DNA from: Aplidium turbinatum
Taxonomy: Eukaryota > Chordata > Ascidiacea > Aplousobranchia > Polyclinidae
Length of the DNA stretch: 64,000 bases
Direction: 5' to 3'
Assembly: GCA_918807975.1 (NCBI GenBank)
Contig: OU964932.1
Coordinates: 17,019,501-17,083,500 of the forward strand
The notes under the pieces were generated by a model. That model was not told the origin of the DNA and searched no databases. It saw only the letters and a list, made by a program, of their open reading frames with translations. The position numbers and the translations under genes are program-made. Shown in pieces: positions 11,113-22,230 of this stretch. The stretch's first letter is position 1. Every line of letters starts with the position of its first letter.

Positions 11113-11390
11113 TCTACTGTGTATAGGCTACATAACATGAACCCTTCATGTTGTGTAAAATAAATACCACATTCCAGTTTCTGCGTTGGAAGGGGCCCCG
11201 GACGTATGTTCGGAGGGGGCCACGTTCTATGTTGCTACGGCCCTGTTTGTGATACAATTTTGGTAAAGAGGTGACTTTCTTCAACCATAAACAGATGAAA
11301 CCAAGCAACCACACGGCATTGAACATAATATATTAAACTGAACATAAACTATCTACAAACGTTTTCGGCCATACACACGTTAGCCCTTTT

Positions 11391-11734
11391 CAGTGGCGTA
11401 GCTAGAGAATCTGCCGCTCGGGGCGCAGGGGGGGCGAAGCCCGGATTCAGATTGTGTTAAAAATGTTGCCACCCCTCCCCCTGGGAAAAATGATGTTAAT
11501 TAACTCTGTTTGCTGACTTTTTAGTTGTATACCCGATTTTCTTGTGTTGTTTAATTGTAAACATTGTCTGCTTAATGGTGTGGTCGAATGTTGTGTTAAA
11601 CAGACAGACTCGAGATTTATTTCTGGTTAGATCCAGGAGTAGGTACACCAGTTTGCAATTGAGCTAAGCAGTGTGATAGCCGATCAGTCTCCAGAATACT
11701 GTGCAGTTGACTGCCACTAAGCGTTATTAAAGTA
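11391..11734. mobile_element. Left terminus of a hAT-like element; partner end not found
   Basis: CAGTGGCGTAGCTAGAG at 11391 is the same terminal motif as other hAT elements here, preceded by GCCCTTTT. No matching right end followed by GCCCTTTT was seen downstream. It may be the left end of the older transposase-bearing element at 13060-23943, with its right end lost or too diverged. Confidence 0.4.
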
Positions 11735-12176
11735 GGGGAGACCGGGGCTAAAAGTAACAGGGGTAAGTTGTAACACTATCATTTTCTCCCCAACTAAACA
11801 GAAAAATGTATTTTTCTATTGCGCCCTCTATCAAGTGTATTGTAGCTAAGTTACAGATAAACCCTCGTTTCAATATCTCTCCGTACAGTTGAGTTATAAC
11901 GAAAAGCATTTTTTGCCTACTGAAAGTAAAATTTTAGAAAAATAAACTTGTAGTTACTACGACAAGAAAAAGTAAGCTAAAGGGCTGGTCTTTTTTTTTT
12001 GATATAACCATTTACTTAGGTATTTAAAAAATTAAAGGTGACCAAAAATATGTGGCATTTTATTGGTGAAATATCGAACAGTTCATGGCTAACTGCTATT
12101 GGGGCAAGATGTAACAAGAGCTGTGTTATGTTCTTTGGCAGTAAATGAGCTAGATTACTTGGTAACTGTTACAATT

Positions 12177-12353
12177 ATGCGTAATTATAAAAGAAAAAGT
12201 GAACGTGGGAAGATTCTACCTGCTGTATTAAAACGTGCTGCTGAGGAAGCCATCACTGGAAATGAGTCTATTCGAAAAATTGCCAAAGATTACAACATAT
12301 GCCATGTGACTTTGTACAGACTGGTTAAGAAAGTTAAAGGTAAACTTAACTAG
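12177..12353 (+). CDS. pogo transposase N-terminal DNA-binding fragment
   Basis: From the Met at 12177 the frame encodes a Psq/CENP-B-type helix-turn-helix: MRNYKRKSERGK, then LKRAAEEAITGNESIRKIAK and DYNICHVTLYRLVKKVKGK. R-N-Y-K-R-K at the start and the S-I-R-x-x-A-K-x-Y helix are hallmarks of pogo/Tigger transposases that bind the terminal repeats. The frame stops at 12353, before any catalytic domain. The first 26 codons of the longer frame, from 12099, look like untranslated leader. Confidence 0.8.
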   Translation: MRNYKRKSERGKILPAVLKRAAEEAITGNESIRKIAKDYNICHVTLYRLVKKVKGKLN

Positions 12354-12449
12354 CCTACCTAAGATAGCTTACTGATTGTAAGAAAAAACATTGAACACCT
12401 GTAGGCCTATGTCTTTCGAGCGTATTCGAACAGTAGACCGGGAGAAAAT

Positions 12450-12539
12450 TGGGTCAGGTGTGAAAAGTGCCATGGTTGGTCGCATTCTCAATGTACCGAG
12501 GGATTGCCAAAGTATTATTGTCACCTTTGTGAGGAGTAA
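12450..12539 (+). CDS. C-terminal PHD-like zinc finger of the pogo transposase
   Basis: The frame reads WVRCEKCHGWSHSQCTEG then LPKYYCHLCEE and a stop. The pattern C-x2-C-x4-H(SH)-x2-C...C-x2-C with W-x-H is the second half of a PHD-type finger. Such fingers close the proteins of many pogo transposons in invertebrates. The first half is lost with the internal deletion. It is separated from the N-terminal fragment by ~100 bp of other-frame sequence. Confidence 0.65.
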   Translation, partial: WVRCEKCHGWSHSQCTEGLPKYYCHLCEE

Positions 12540-13759
12540 AGGAAAAATGTGAATTTTTGAAATGCCTGTTATATTGTGTGCAGTTTTGCTTCAGTGTGTA
12601 CCTTCTGGTGAAAATTTTCTGACCTTGAGGAGTGAATAAACCTTTCTTGAAGAAAAGTGAATGTTTAGTAAAGTGTTTGCTATTTATTCGCAGGAAAAAT
12701 ATTCTGTTACAACTTGCCTCTGCCTGTATTACAACTTGCCCCAGATCCGGGGCAAGTTGTAACGCCCGATTAAAGTTTTTCTAGGCCAATTTTCTCAAAA
12801 TCCTTCATATATATCACAGGGCTTTAGGTGGAATAATATGCGTAAATAGTCTACCTATACAACTAATCTCCAAAAAATTCGCTCAGACTTGTTTTTACAG
12901 ACATATAATAAATAATTCAAAAAATGTTACAACTAGCCCCGGTCTCCCCTACCTTATAACCACTTTTGCATTTGCGTTCTAGATAGGCTATGCTTCTTTT
13001 CTAGCAGTTTATAACTGCTGTTTTCGCCATGGAATACTTTGCGTATTCTGACTTTACAATTCCTTATGAAGCATGATTCAGTTACTATGTAGTGATGATG
13101 GATATGATGCACTTCTGCAGGAATGCAACAAGTTGCGTAATCAGATAGCTAAAGAAGAACATGATCATGAAATTGAAACTGCTGAATCATTGGTACGACC
13201 GAAACCTAAGCGTACTTTAAATAGGGGAAGGTCGGGGCCTATGAGCATATAGGGTCCTATGATCCACCCCTTTATTTTTTTAAATAAAAAGTTTTTCCAC
13301 TCCGTTTCAGTCGAGATCTTTTCTTCATGCTTAAATGCATTTCTCACAATTCCCACCAGGACAATCTCCTGTGAGAATTCGAGGCGAAAAGAGAGTTTCT
13401 TTGTTTTTATGTTGAAAAAGTAAATTTTGAGGGGTTCTTAAATTTTACTATAACTTCCTAGTTTTTCAACAGATATTCAAATGGTTTAATTTGGTGAGAA
13501 GTAGTGTCCTTTTTAAAGGAATAATGAAAGAAGTGCACTATTAAAGTTATTAGTTTATAGTCAATAAACGTGAACTTGTCAATATGGAGAGTTGGAACCT
13601 ATGAGCCACCTTGTGTGCTGATCCTATGAGGCCGGCTCATAGGATCCTACTTGGTGGAAATTCAGATCACAATTAGTTATTGTTAGAAAGTTGTTTATTA
13701 ATTTTTTATATTTAAGCTAATTAAGATTATACGGTAGTAAATTGTTTATGTGTATATTA

Positions 13760-16081
13760 GGGTGCCACAGGCGCCCCTCAAAAATTAAAATTGCGTCCGA
13801 TACACCTGAACTTTTTTTTATATGTGACACTTAGTAAAAAAAGCATGTGTGAGAAATTTCAATAAGTTTTGATAAAATTTGGACGTGCAGATTAGGTTTA
13901 AAGTTGTTAAAGGTAAATTTTCACAATTTCAATAGTAAAACCCTCTCTAGATCATCAAAACTCAGACATTTCTTCTTAGTTACGGAGTATTTAAACTTCG
14001 AACACTTTCTGGTGAACTTACTTACTAATTTACAATCGTACAGACCATGTGTCAATTGTATATGTTCAACAATTTATGAAAAATGCCTAAAAATATGAGG
14101 TTTCATGCATTATAAAAAAGGATCCATGTAAAGAAAATGCCTACGTAAAATTTATGGAGGCCTACATTTATTTTAACGCTTGCAATAATAGTGAAATGGA
14201 AAGGTAAAATGGCAATTAATAACACACAACTATCTAGTATCTAATTACAAAGTAAAATGCAGCATAATAGGCTACTGGTATGCTATGACAGGCTGCAAAT
14301 AATGCTGATTGCAACGTTGTGTAAGCTGACAACACTTTATGGAGTTATACAGTCAGTAGGCCTACTTTGACAATTACATGGTTAAAACCCATGTGCCCTC
14401 AGACTGCAGTTGTCGAGTACGTTCATTAGGTAATACCTTCCTCGCATTTTCGACTACTTGGAGAATGTTTTGGTAGCGTTCTTCAAGGTTTGAAGTTGAC
14501 AAGAAGTCATGGGCCAACTTGACGCCTCGCTCAGAGGCATCATTAACGACTCTGAAAGCATCAACTTTCTTTTTCGCCTCAACATATGTAAACCACCATG
14601 ATACATAGAAATAAACTGTAAATTGTAGAAACCTCTTTAACTTTTCGAGTTGAGATGCTTTCATGATGGCATTTTTTGGGGGCAATTTATGAATTTCGTC
14701 TTGTAAGAGCACAATTTTCAGTGAATAGCCTATAGCCTATAAGTTTGCTCATCCACCTGGCTCTGTGTAATGCACCAGGTCTTTGGAGAGACACATCCTT
14801 ACTGGTAGGTGGCTCAATGTTTAAGTACAATTGATACAAATTCAAAAGTTCTAATTAGTCGCTTCTTAAAAATTTGGATGATTCTGGATGGAGCTTCATC
14901 TGATTTATCAGCTCAGACAATTCTTCCCGCTTGCTGGCAAGCAGATCAATTTCCTCATGCGATTTTGATGTATGAAAACAACCTGATGCGCTATCAGAAA
15001 GAGTTTGAAAATTGCTTTTAAAGCGTTGAAATATGGAAATGTTGGGTCCATTGCTGCTTTCTATTTTGAGTTCTTCCCAAACATGCGTCAGTATTATCTC
15101 CCCAATATGATGCCTGCATGCTGCCCAAAGTAGGCCTTTTCCAAGATGATCTTGTATTTGGATACAGGCAGTGCTGTATTTGAGGGTATACGGCGGTATA
15201 CGCAGTATACTCTTTGCTTTTTCGAGCAATTATGGTATACCCTCTGGTTTTCCAAAGAGAGTGCTTATGCTATCCTTACTGATTCTTGACAACTACTAAC
15301 TAACTACTTAACCATTTGAGGACCAATGGTACCTGGGTGTACCATGAACTTAATTCCGTACTCGTATAATTTTGATGTTGATAATTCATGTTATGGTAGA
15401 ATAAAGACTATTTTGTAAGTTGTGTATTATTTATCATTTTGGAAAATCTGACAGTATACCCTGTGCTTTTTTTACGAATACAGCACTGGATACAGGCCGC
15501 AGTTTTGTGGCCCGTATTGCTACTTGTGGTGTCAAACACCATTGCAGCAAGACATGCAGTACAGTTCCAATTGTTTAACAATTCTATGCTTGCATTGGCT
15601 ATTTGCTTTCCGTTTGGATCGGATGTTTGTGCAGGCAAATAAGGAACACCAAGCAGTTTTGAGCCTCCAATACCTGATAGTAATATCGGAAGCCTTTATT
15701 CCAAGACCCTGGGTGAGGTCAAGCCAGCTATGTTGATTCAATGTTGCAAGATGGTGAATCAATGTAACAGGCGCGGAGCTGTCATGCTTGACCTCAATTG
15801 AGATCTTGACATACTGTACTGGCACTGGTCTCCTAACCTTATTCTTGAATTTACCTTGTTTCAACGTTGAGAAAAAGATGAGAAATAGCAAAAAAACTGA
15901 TGTTCAAACTAGGGAAATCCCCTAATTTTACTGTATTTCAGTTTAAACTTTCGTTTTCAATCTGCACATCCAATTTTTGTCCAATCTCAATCAAACTTTG
16001 CAAAGTGCCTTAATATGTGAAATGTCACACCAGAAAAAAAGTTCAGGTGATTTCGGCCACATGAGGGCGCCTGTGGCACCC
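13760..16081 (-). mobile_element. DNA transposon with unassigned DDE-type transposase, 2.3 kb
   Basis: Ends GGGTGCCACAGGCGCCC and GGGCGCCTGTGGCACCC are inverted repeats, with TA on both sides. AAGTTCAGGTGNATC-like subterminal blocks are also inverted. Minus-strand frames at 14374-15890 encode a transposase: VFDTTSSNTGHKTAACIQ, then GLLWAACRHHIGEIILTHVW, LFQRFKSNFQ, KREELSELINQMK and VSWWFTYVEAKKKVDAF. The 'D-TTSSNTG...ACRHH' signature is shared by a widespread animal transposase group I know from anonymous database proteins but cannot name. Several frame breaks are present. It is nested in the 13224-18054 element. Confidence 0.75.
15169..15488. mobile_element. hAT MITE, 320 bp, inside the transposase gene, exact TSD
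   Basis: Ends CAGTGCTGTATTTGAGGGTA and TACGAATACAGCACTG; exact 8-bp duplication GATACAGG (15161-15168, 15489-15496). It interrupts the minus-strand transposase of the 13760 element between AACIQ and IQDHLGKG; taking it out restores a continuous frame. Confidence 0.92.
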
Positions 16082-16441
16082 TAGTGTATATTTCAATTTT
16101 TGTTTAACAGTTTAAGATACGTTTGTAGGTATATCTGTACATAAGAAATTTCAAAAATTAGTTCACAAAACTGACCATAATGCCTCGAACAACTGCTAAA
16201 AAAAATCATTGTGGTAACTCGCTGTTCCAGTTTCCTCTGTAGTCCACCCATCACTACTGGGTCAACAAAAACAGTGAAGGGAATTAGAAAAATTTCGATT
16301 GACTTTTTTTCTTTTGACCTTGTGTAAATAGCCTGTTAATAGCCTATATTCGATGGATCGGTTTTGTAAGCTTGTGATCATAAAAATGATGGCACGGTTG
16401 TGGCATGCTTAATTTGTTTCATATTTTCTAGCCTTCTAGGC

Positions 16442-17583
16442 CAGGCGCGGATTTATGGGGGAGCCCAGGGGGCCCGGGCCCCCCCCGAATTGTTGTGAGG
16501 AATTATTGTTGAAATTCTATGTATCCGCATCAAATCGTTTGGTATGCGTCTAAACAGCTGATATTAGTCCCACGGCGGACTTAACTAATCTGGGGGGGGG
16601 GGGGGTAATTTTTTGTTATTATCATACTGTAGTTAAAATCATCCATCGATCAGACTCCGTTATTTTCTTTCATACAACTGCAAATGCATTTTAATAGCAA
16701 CATTTGTTGGAGCTGACTCAGCTGAAACCAACGCTGAATCGAATGACGTCAGTTGAAACAATCTGAAACCTGTAATGGCTGTTTTATAGTTTTTAGCCTT
16801 CATTATAATTTCAATCAATTGCCGTATATGCCTGCAAACATACAAACATCCAATTGGTCATCGACACTGCATACAGGGTTTTAAACCAGATCTCAAGTTT
16901 ACTTTGCATGCATAGCAATTTTTATTTAAGCAAAATGTATTTTTTAAACGTTTACAATTGATGAAAATGGCTGTTTCTTTTAATGTCTATTTTATTTTAT
17001 GGCATATCGTATAATGTCGTAGTACAGTGGCGTAGCCAACGGGGGGGGGGGGGGGGGTTACATCCCCCTTTGGCACGCGTGTGACATCACGATATTGAGA
17101 ATGATGCTTTCAGTCTCTATGTCTCTAAAACAAAGTTTGTCTAATTTTAAACGAAACTGCATTTAAAGAGCGAGTTTTGCCAATACTAAACATTCCAATA
17201 TCTCAGCCAGGAATTAGCAACAAGAAAACATAGAGACTTAGCTTTAATACCGAAAAATGCCGAAGAAAACATGATTTTATCCTTTTGCTATGCCACCAGA
17301 CAGCACCACACTTTTGTTGAAAATGCTCTCAGAATGCATCAAATTCAAAGTAATTTTTCAAATTTTTCTGGGGGATGCCCCCAGACCTCCCGCCGCTGGG
17401 TGTCGTATTTGGCAAAGACGCCGTTGGGCTTCGCCCGTCGGCCGTCAAACCCCCCTTTCAAAATTCCTGGCTACGCTACTGTCGTAGTATCATTGTTCAT
17501 ATCTGTTTTATCTTTTTCTTTCTTTTTAATTGGTTTTCAAATTTTCTGGCCCCCCCCCGAAAAAACTCCTAGATCCGCGCCTG
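16442..17583. mobile_element. hAT element, 1.14 kb, exact TSD
   Basis: Ends CAGGCGCGGATTTATGGGG and TCCTAGATCCGCGCCTG; exact 8-bp duplication TTCTAGGC (16434-16441, 17584-17591). G-rich GGGGGCCCGGGCC near the left end faces GGCCCCCCCCC near the right. Non-coding. It contains the hAT at 17025 and is nested in the 13224-18054 element. Confidence 0.92.
17025..17481. mobile_element. hAT MITE, 457 bp, exact TSD
   Basis: Ends CAGTGGCGTAGCCAACGGGG and CCTGGCTACGCTACTG; exact 8-bp duplication TCGTAGTA (17017-17024, 17482-17489). Internal sequence (CTCAGAATGCATCAAATT, TTTCTGGGGGATGCCCCCAG) marks it as the same family as the element at 37940 and the fragment near 40950. It is the innermost of three nested elements. 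Confidence 0.92.
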
Positions 17584-19035
17584 TTCTAGGCCTATATGAT
17601 CTGTCACTTATAAAATATGATTTATCACTTATAAAATGTAGGCCTAATGTGATTATTAGAAATTATTATCTTTTTATTTAAAAATTGTGGAAATCTTCCA
17701 GTTTCATGATCACTTAAGCCTCTATTTTCAACTTATCACGTCCCATTATCTTGTAAATGTGTTGCTGTGTATTCATGTAAATGTATTCATCAATGTATTC
17801 ATGTAAATACGTTTATTCTTTTGATTGTACTGGTGGCTCATAGGACCCCACGCGTTGGATCCTATGAGCCACTTCAACAAATTTACATTTTTTGCTCCAC
17901 ATTAAAAATCTGAAAAGATACGAATTTTCTCTTTGGTGATTCAACAGGTTATATCACAAGTTATGCTAGCATGAAATATGAAGTAAAAATATTCAGACAT
18001 AAAAAAGTTATGGAGCTAAATCAAAAAGGGGGATCATAGGCCCTGACCTTCCCCTACAAGCATTACTGATTTCCTGGTGATAGAAGAGTTACCAGTTGCT
18101 GGAGGAATAGAGGAGGAAAGGGATCCTAGAAAGTTACTGATGTGTGCTGCGATAGACAAAATAGTTTTGGACATGAAACACAGATTTGCAGACATTTCAT
18201 GGTTTTGCACATCTGTTCGTGCCTATTTAAGAAAAAATGAAAACATCTTGGACCATAAATCGCTAATGCTACTATATACGCAACTGAAGATATTCCATCA
18301 GAGGCAAAATTACAAGTCGCAAAACAGTTCCTACATGACCATGTGCAATTTTCACAACATCAGAATTCCGATATAGTACTGAAAGAACTGTACAATCAAC
18401 GACTGGCATATAAACTTACCGCTACTGTGGCATCATTCGGGTTCAGTAGTGCGGTTTGTGAGAGTGGCTTGCCGGTTTTATCTCGGATAGACAAGGTCGG
18501 GACCTAAGTCCCGGAGACAAGCCAACACGCAGTCTATGTTCCAGACGAGACAGGCGAACTTGGTTCTGTTGGGTTTTAAAAAGGAAATGACCGAGAAAAT
18601 AGACCTGGACGCAGGGCCGGATTTAGAACATAAGAGGCCCTAGGCTATTCTATTTGTGAGGCCCCTCCCTATTTTTGAGCTCAGAATTTCTCTCTAAACA
18701 ACATCACATGCCATTGCTTAATGTTAAAAATATGAGTGCATTAAACTCTTCGTTCTTTTCATTTTCCACATTCATGGGTATATTCTACAAATTTTTAATT
18801 AAAACAATAAAAATTTAGATAAGACAGTTTTGCTTTTAATTCTAATTTCTTTGATCAAACAACCGTTACAATAATTGTAAAGTTTATTTACGAGGACATA
18901 AGAAATAGTTACAGCCATCGAATAAAGTAAGACTAGGCTACCAAATTTTTTTCTAGCTTTCGTCAAAGCAAAATCATGCAAAAGTTCATCAAAATTTATC
19001 TGTTTAAGTTTGTCACTCTCAAATGCACAGAATGT

Positions 19036-19452
19036 TTAGACTAGAGCGGACAACCTTTCTTGAGACATTGTCAATCTCAGTTTATTTCTGATGCTTTTGA
19101 GCCTTGAGAAAGATCTCTCTCCTGAGCAGTTAGTGACTATTAAGCTTAGAAATAGTCTTAATATTGCTTCCACATTAGGAAAGGCAGTGTTAATTTTTTC
19201 CTTGTGCATAATTTCATAAAGGTCTCCATGAGACAAGGAAATAGATTGCTCTTCTGTACCGGTAAGCCCTTGGTTTTGCGTTTGTCTCACGTACAAATGA
19301 AAATGTAGAAGTTCCTCAGTAAGTTTCTGGTCAACATCTTCCGGATACGCTTCCTTTAAAACTTCTACACCTCGTACAATTTCTACCTTAGTTGCTTTCA
19401 GATTAGCAAGAAAGAGGAACATTTCTGCAATGTCACTGTACAGTGTACACAT
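19036..19452 (-). CDS. hAT transposase C-terminal (dimerisation) domain, host of the 18612 element
   Basis: The frame encodes CTLYSDIAEMFLFLANLK, then KINTAFPNVEAILRLFLSLI, VTNCSGERSFSRLKSIRNKL and RLTMSQERLSALV. The S-x-ERSFS-x-L--I--L-R-x-M-x-QERL-x-L pattern is the hAT family dimerisation motif (Pfam Dimer_Tnp_hAT). The segment is the last quarter of a transposase that would normally be 600-800 residues. Coding similarity continues upstream on the minus strand to about 19590 and, beyond the LINE insertion, to about 20590. A frame change separates this frame from the upstream part, so it is not expected to be functional. Confidence 0.85.
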   Translation of the reverse strand: MCTLYSDIAEMFLFLANLKATKVEIVRGVEVLKEAYPEDVDQKLTEELLHFHLYVRQTQNQGLTGTEEQSISLSHGDLYEIMHKEKINTAFPNVEAILRLFLSLIVTNCSGERSFSRLKSIRNKLRLTMSQERLSALV

Positions 19453-19639
19453 TAGCTCTTCTTCTTAAATTGGCTTCGAGTGCATCGAGCATAGGGATAA
19501 TGGAATTTATTTTAAACTTTTCCTTTGAAGAGAGTTCACTTAAAGCCTCAGGTGCATTTCTTTGTCACCTAGTGACAGCTCTGTAGCTAAAATTCAGGTG
19601 ACTCATGTTGCCAACCTCCTCGTGGTGAGTCCTGGTAAT

Positions 19640-20482
19640 TCAAATTAATGAAGCGAATGGTAACAATCAGAGACCGCAACTCACAGGGCACCTGGGGTGG
19701 TAAAAAGATAAACCCTCGGCCCCGGTGTCCAATGAGAGAAATTCATCCACACTCCGTACAAGTGCTCTTGCACTTGTTTACAGCACCTCCGAATATGCTT
19801 CCCCCACTTGGTGCCGCAGCGTACACACTTCCAAAATTGACACTGCCCTCAACACCACCATGAGAATAACCACCGGTTGCCTGCTTCCAACTCCCACTGA
19901 CTTTCTGCCAGTACTATCAGGCATCGCCCCAGGTAGACTTCGTAGGGAAAACCACGTACGTAGTCTGGTCCTACAAGCTATGTCAAGGGATGACTACCTC
20001 CTCAACCAGATTGTTCTAAACTCGCACTCCCAAAAGCCCCAGCGCTTAGAATCTCGACGCCCGTTCTCCCGACATGCTGCAGCTATGTGCAAATCGAACT
20101 TCCACATTTCCGAAGTTTGGAACCGTGAATGGGAGAGAAGTTGCAAGACCAACTCTATTCACACTCCTTCCCAATACCAACACCCCACCTGGAGCAGAAC
20201 TACCCCGGAAGGAATGGGTGAAGCTCAATCGCATGCGGACTGGAGTGGGCCGTTTTAGCAGCAACATGTTCCAGTGGGGCCACGCCGATTCACCATCTTG
20301 TGCGTGTGGCTCAGATTTTCAAACTGCACACCACATTATCTATCAATGTCCTGTATAGTGTATACCGACCACAAGATAGACATGTGGACCTAACAACGCT
20401 CGATGACTACACAATCTATTGGCTGCTGCGCCTGGATGTAACAACGTGATCTGTGGCGGCCTCAAACGCAAGAAGAAGAAGC
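19640..20482 (+). mobile_element. LINE 3' end, 5'-truncated
   Basis: Plus-strand frames encode the end of a non-LTR retrotransposon ORF2: STLRTSALALVYSTSEYASP, TWCRSVHTSKIDTALNTTMR, TGCLLPTPTDFLPVLSGI and, in another frame, RMRTGVGRFSSNMFQWGH with SCACGSDFQTAHHIIYQCP. The last is the Cys/His motif common near the C-terminus of such elements. It ends in an AAGAAGAAGAAG tail at 20470-20482. Several frame changes are present. It interrupts the minus-strand hAT transposase of the 18612 element. Clade not assigned. Confidence 0.85.
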
Positions 20483-20619
20483 TAACATTCGACAAGGTTG
20501 CTTTTGCTTGCTGATCAAACTCATCTCTAATTTCGCTTAGAAAGTCTACAAGTGAACTGTACAATTCGGCACAAGTACTTAATAACAATTTAGATTTCTG
20601 AAGGCTTTGCTAACCCTGT

Positions 20620-21535
20620 CAGAGTTGCCAGATTTTGAAAAAAAAAGTAGCCAAAAAAGTAGCAAATTTGCTCCCAAAGTAGCCCAATTTATAGCAGGGG
20701 GCGCGGGAATTATGTTTTCCAACTTCTGGGGGGCTTCGCCCCCCAGACCCCCGTGAGGCGTTCTAACACTGTCCACAATCTTTTGGATGTCTCTGTTAGG
20801 CATACTTCATAACAGAACTGCTTAGCCTCAGTTTTGTCATGTGTTGGTTTTTTTTTCACTGAAGGACAAGGTGTACAATCATCATTACACAAATTCAACA
20901 AACATACATTTTCATCAAGCCATTCATTCTTATTCCAATTATTACTACATTGATTAGTAAACTATGTAAAAACTGCATGCCAGTCAGTGGAAGAACATGA
21001 AAAAAAATGTTAATTAATAACATACAAGCCGTCAAATGCTCTTGAATGTACAGCTAAAAAACACACATATGAAAAATCAACTTAACAAACCCAGTGAAAT
21101 TGCACAAATTATTCTGGTAAATAGCAACAGAGTTACCTTACAGTAAGGCACGTTCACATCAGGCTCTATCGGGTACAGATTAGATTCTCACTACTTTTTC
21201 AGCACACTACTTTTCAAGCACTTACATAGAACGGTGATAACGTAACGCTAGAATAGACTAGAAACTCACTCAACCATGTCCCTTGCTACGTCTTGGAAAC
21301 ATGAGAATGCGCTGTAAAATTTGTAAACTACAAATAAACTGTCAGTAGACTGCAAGCGAAACTTACTTTAGTAAGAAATTTCCGATTTAAAAAAGTCGCA
21401 ATTTTGTTATATTGTCGCCAATCTAAATTTAAAAGTAGCCCAAAAAGTCGCAAGTCGCCAAGCTCAATTTTTTGTCGCAAATCACATATGGAAAGTAGCC
21501 CAATTTGCGATAAGTAGCCCAATCTGGCAACACAG
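20620..21535. mobile_element. hAT element, 916 bp, exact TSD
   Basis: Ends CAGAGTTGCCAGATTTTG and CCCAATCTGGCAACACAG; exact 8-bp duplication AACCCTGT (20612-20619, 21536-21543). AGTAGCC words are repeated within 100 bp of the left end (20647-20685) and AGTAGCCC/AGTCGC words near the right end (21432-21520). These could be subterminal transposase-binding repeats. No transposase frame. Confidence 0.92.
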
Positions 21536-22230
21536 AACCCTGTAAAAACGACCTAGCACTCTGGATCAAAAGTGCAACATAAGCCCAAATTCCAATTTTT
21601 TCATTTTTTGAAAAGGTTGTTAGCATAATGACTGTTTACAACGTGGTTGAAACCAGTTTATAGAATTTTCTACTTTGAAAAGCTTGATATATTATATATA
21701 CTTTAGGTAGGGTTTAAACTTGTCAACTTTTTAAAAGAATGACAAACTTCGAAACCGAATTTCGAGGCCCCTGGACGTTGAAGCCCTAGGCTTCAGCCTG
21801 CCTAGTAGGCTGGCTCAAAATCCCCCAAAAAAAATTATTTTCTTTTAAATTTTTCGTCAGTTTGTAATATTGTTCCTTTTGATAAATGTATTTCCTATAC
21901 CAAATTTCACAAAAAAATATTAACGTTTGACCCTGGTTTACCTGGTTTGAATTTTTTCAAAATATCGAATTTTCGCTTATCCCTGAACTGCTCACTCGCT
22001 ATCTTCTAATGCACTCTAGCATCTTAATGGACACAATAAGAGGCAGTAACACAAACTTGTAGCAAGCAAATTGGTTTAATTAGCAACTCCATGAACACTG
22101 ACACGTGTATTACTCTCAAAATGTCGAATTCTACCACATTTCAGACATGATTTTCTTTGTGCACCGTTCTCCGTAGTAAATATCTACTGCTTTCAGTTTC
22201 TTGAATCATTTGACGATGTTTATCGATTTT

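Larger units (their letters stand above)
9774..11245 (+). mobile_element. hAT element, 1.47 kb, exact TSD, with transposase remnant and nested SINE
   Basis: Ends CAGAGGCGTAGCAAC and GTTGCTACGGCCCTG; exact 8-bp duplication TTTGTGAT (9766-9773, 11246-11253). A plus-strand frame about 10680-10888 encodes the hAT C-terminal dimerisation domain: PVTVASAERAISKMKLIKN, RLTVADDRLSAFAITIENKI, ending SKEELCVIME and a stop. An upstream frame (about 10480-10680) joins it only after a frame change, so the transposase is decayed. SINE-A copy 10159-10475 and a small element at 10927-11112 lie inside. Confidence 0.92.
11735..12949 (+). mobile_element. pogo-type Tc1/mariner element, internally deleted
   Basis: Ends GGGGAGACCGGGGCTA and TAGCCCCGGTCTCCCC are inverted repeats flanked by TA (11733-11734, 12950-12951). 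GTTACAACTTGCCCC-like blocks recur inside each end. It holds the first and last parts of a pogo transposase (annotated separately) but no DDE catalytic core, and is only 1.2 kb. It is therefore a non-autonomous deletion derivative. Confidence 0.9.
13224..18054. mobile_element. 4.8-kb TA-flanked DNA element with two nested elements
   Basis: Ends GGGGAAGGTCGGGGCCTATG and CATAGGCCCTGACCTTCCCC are inverted repeats bounded by TA (13222-13223, 18055-18056). Extra GGNTCCTATGA/TCATAGGAYCC words recur inside both halves (13250, 13640, 17838, 17858). TA duplication and end shape suggest Tc1/mariner-type or a relative. After removing the nested elements at 13760-16081 and 16442-17583 about 1.4 kb remains and shows no transposase, so this is probably non-autonomous. 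Confidence 0.85.

Noticed and set aside
11391-11405. Complete hAT from 11391
   Set aside because: Only a left terminus is visible; no right end with matching TIR plus GCCCTTTT was found, so no element end is claimed.
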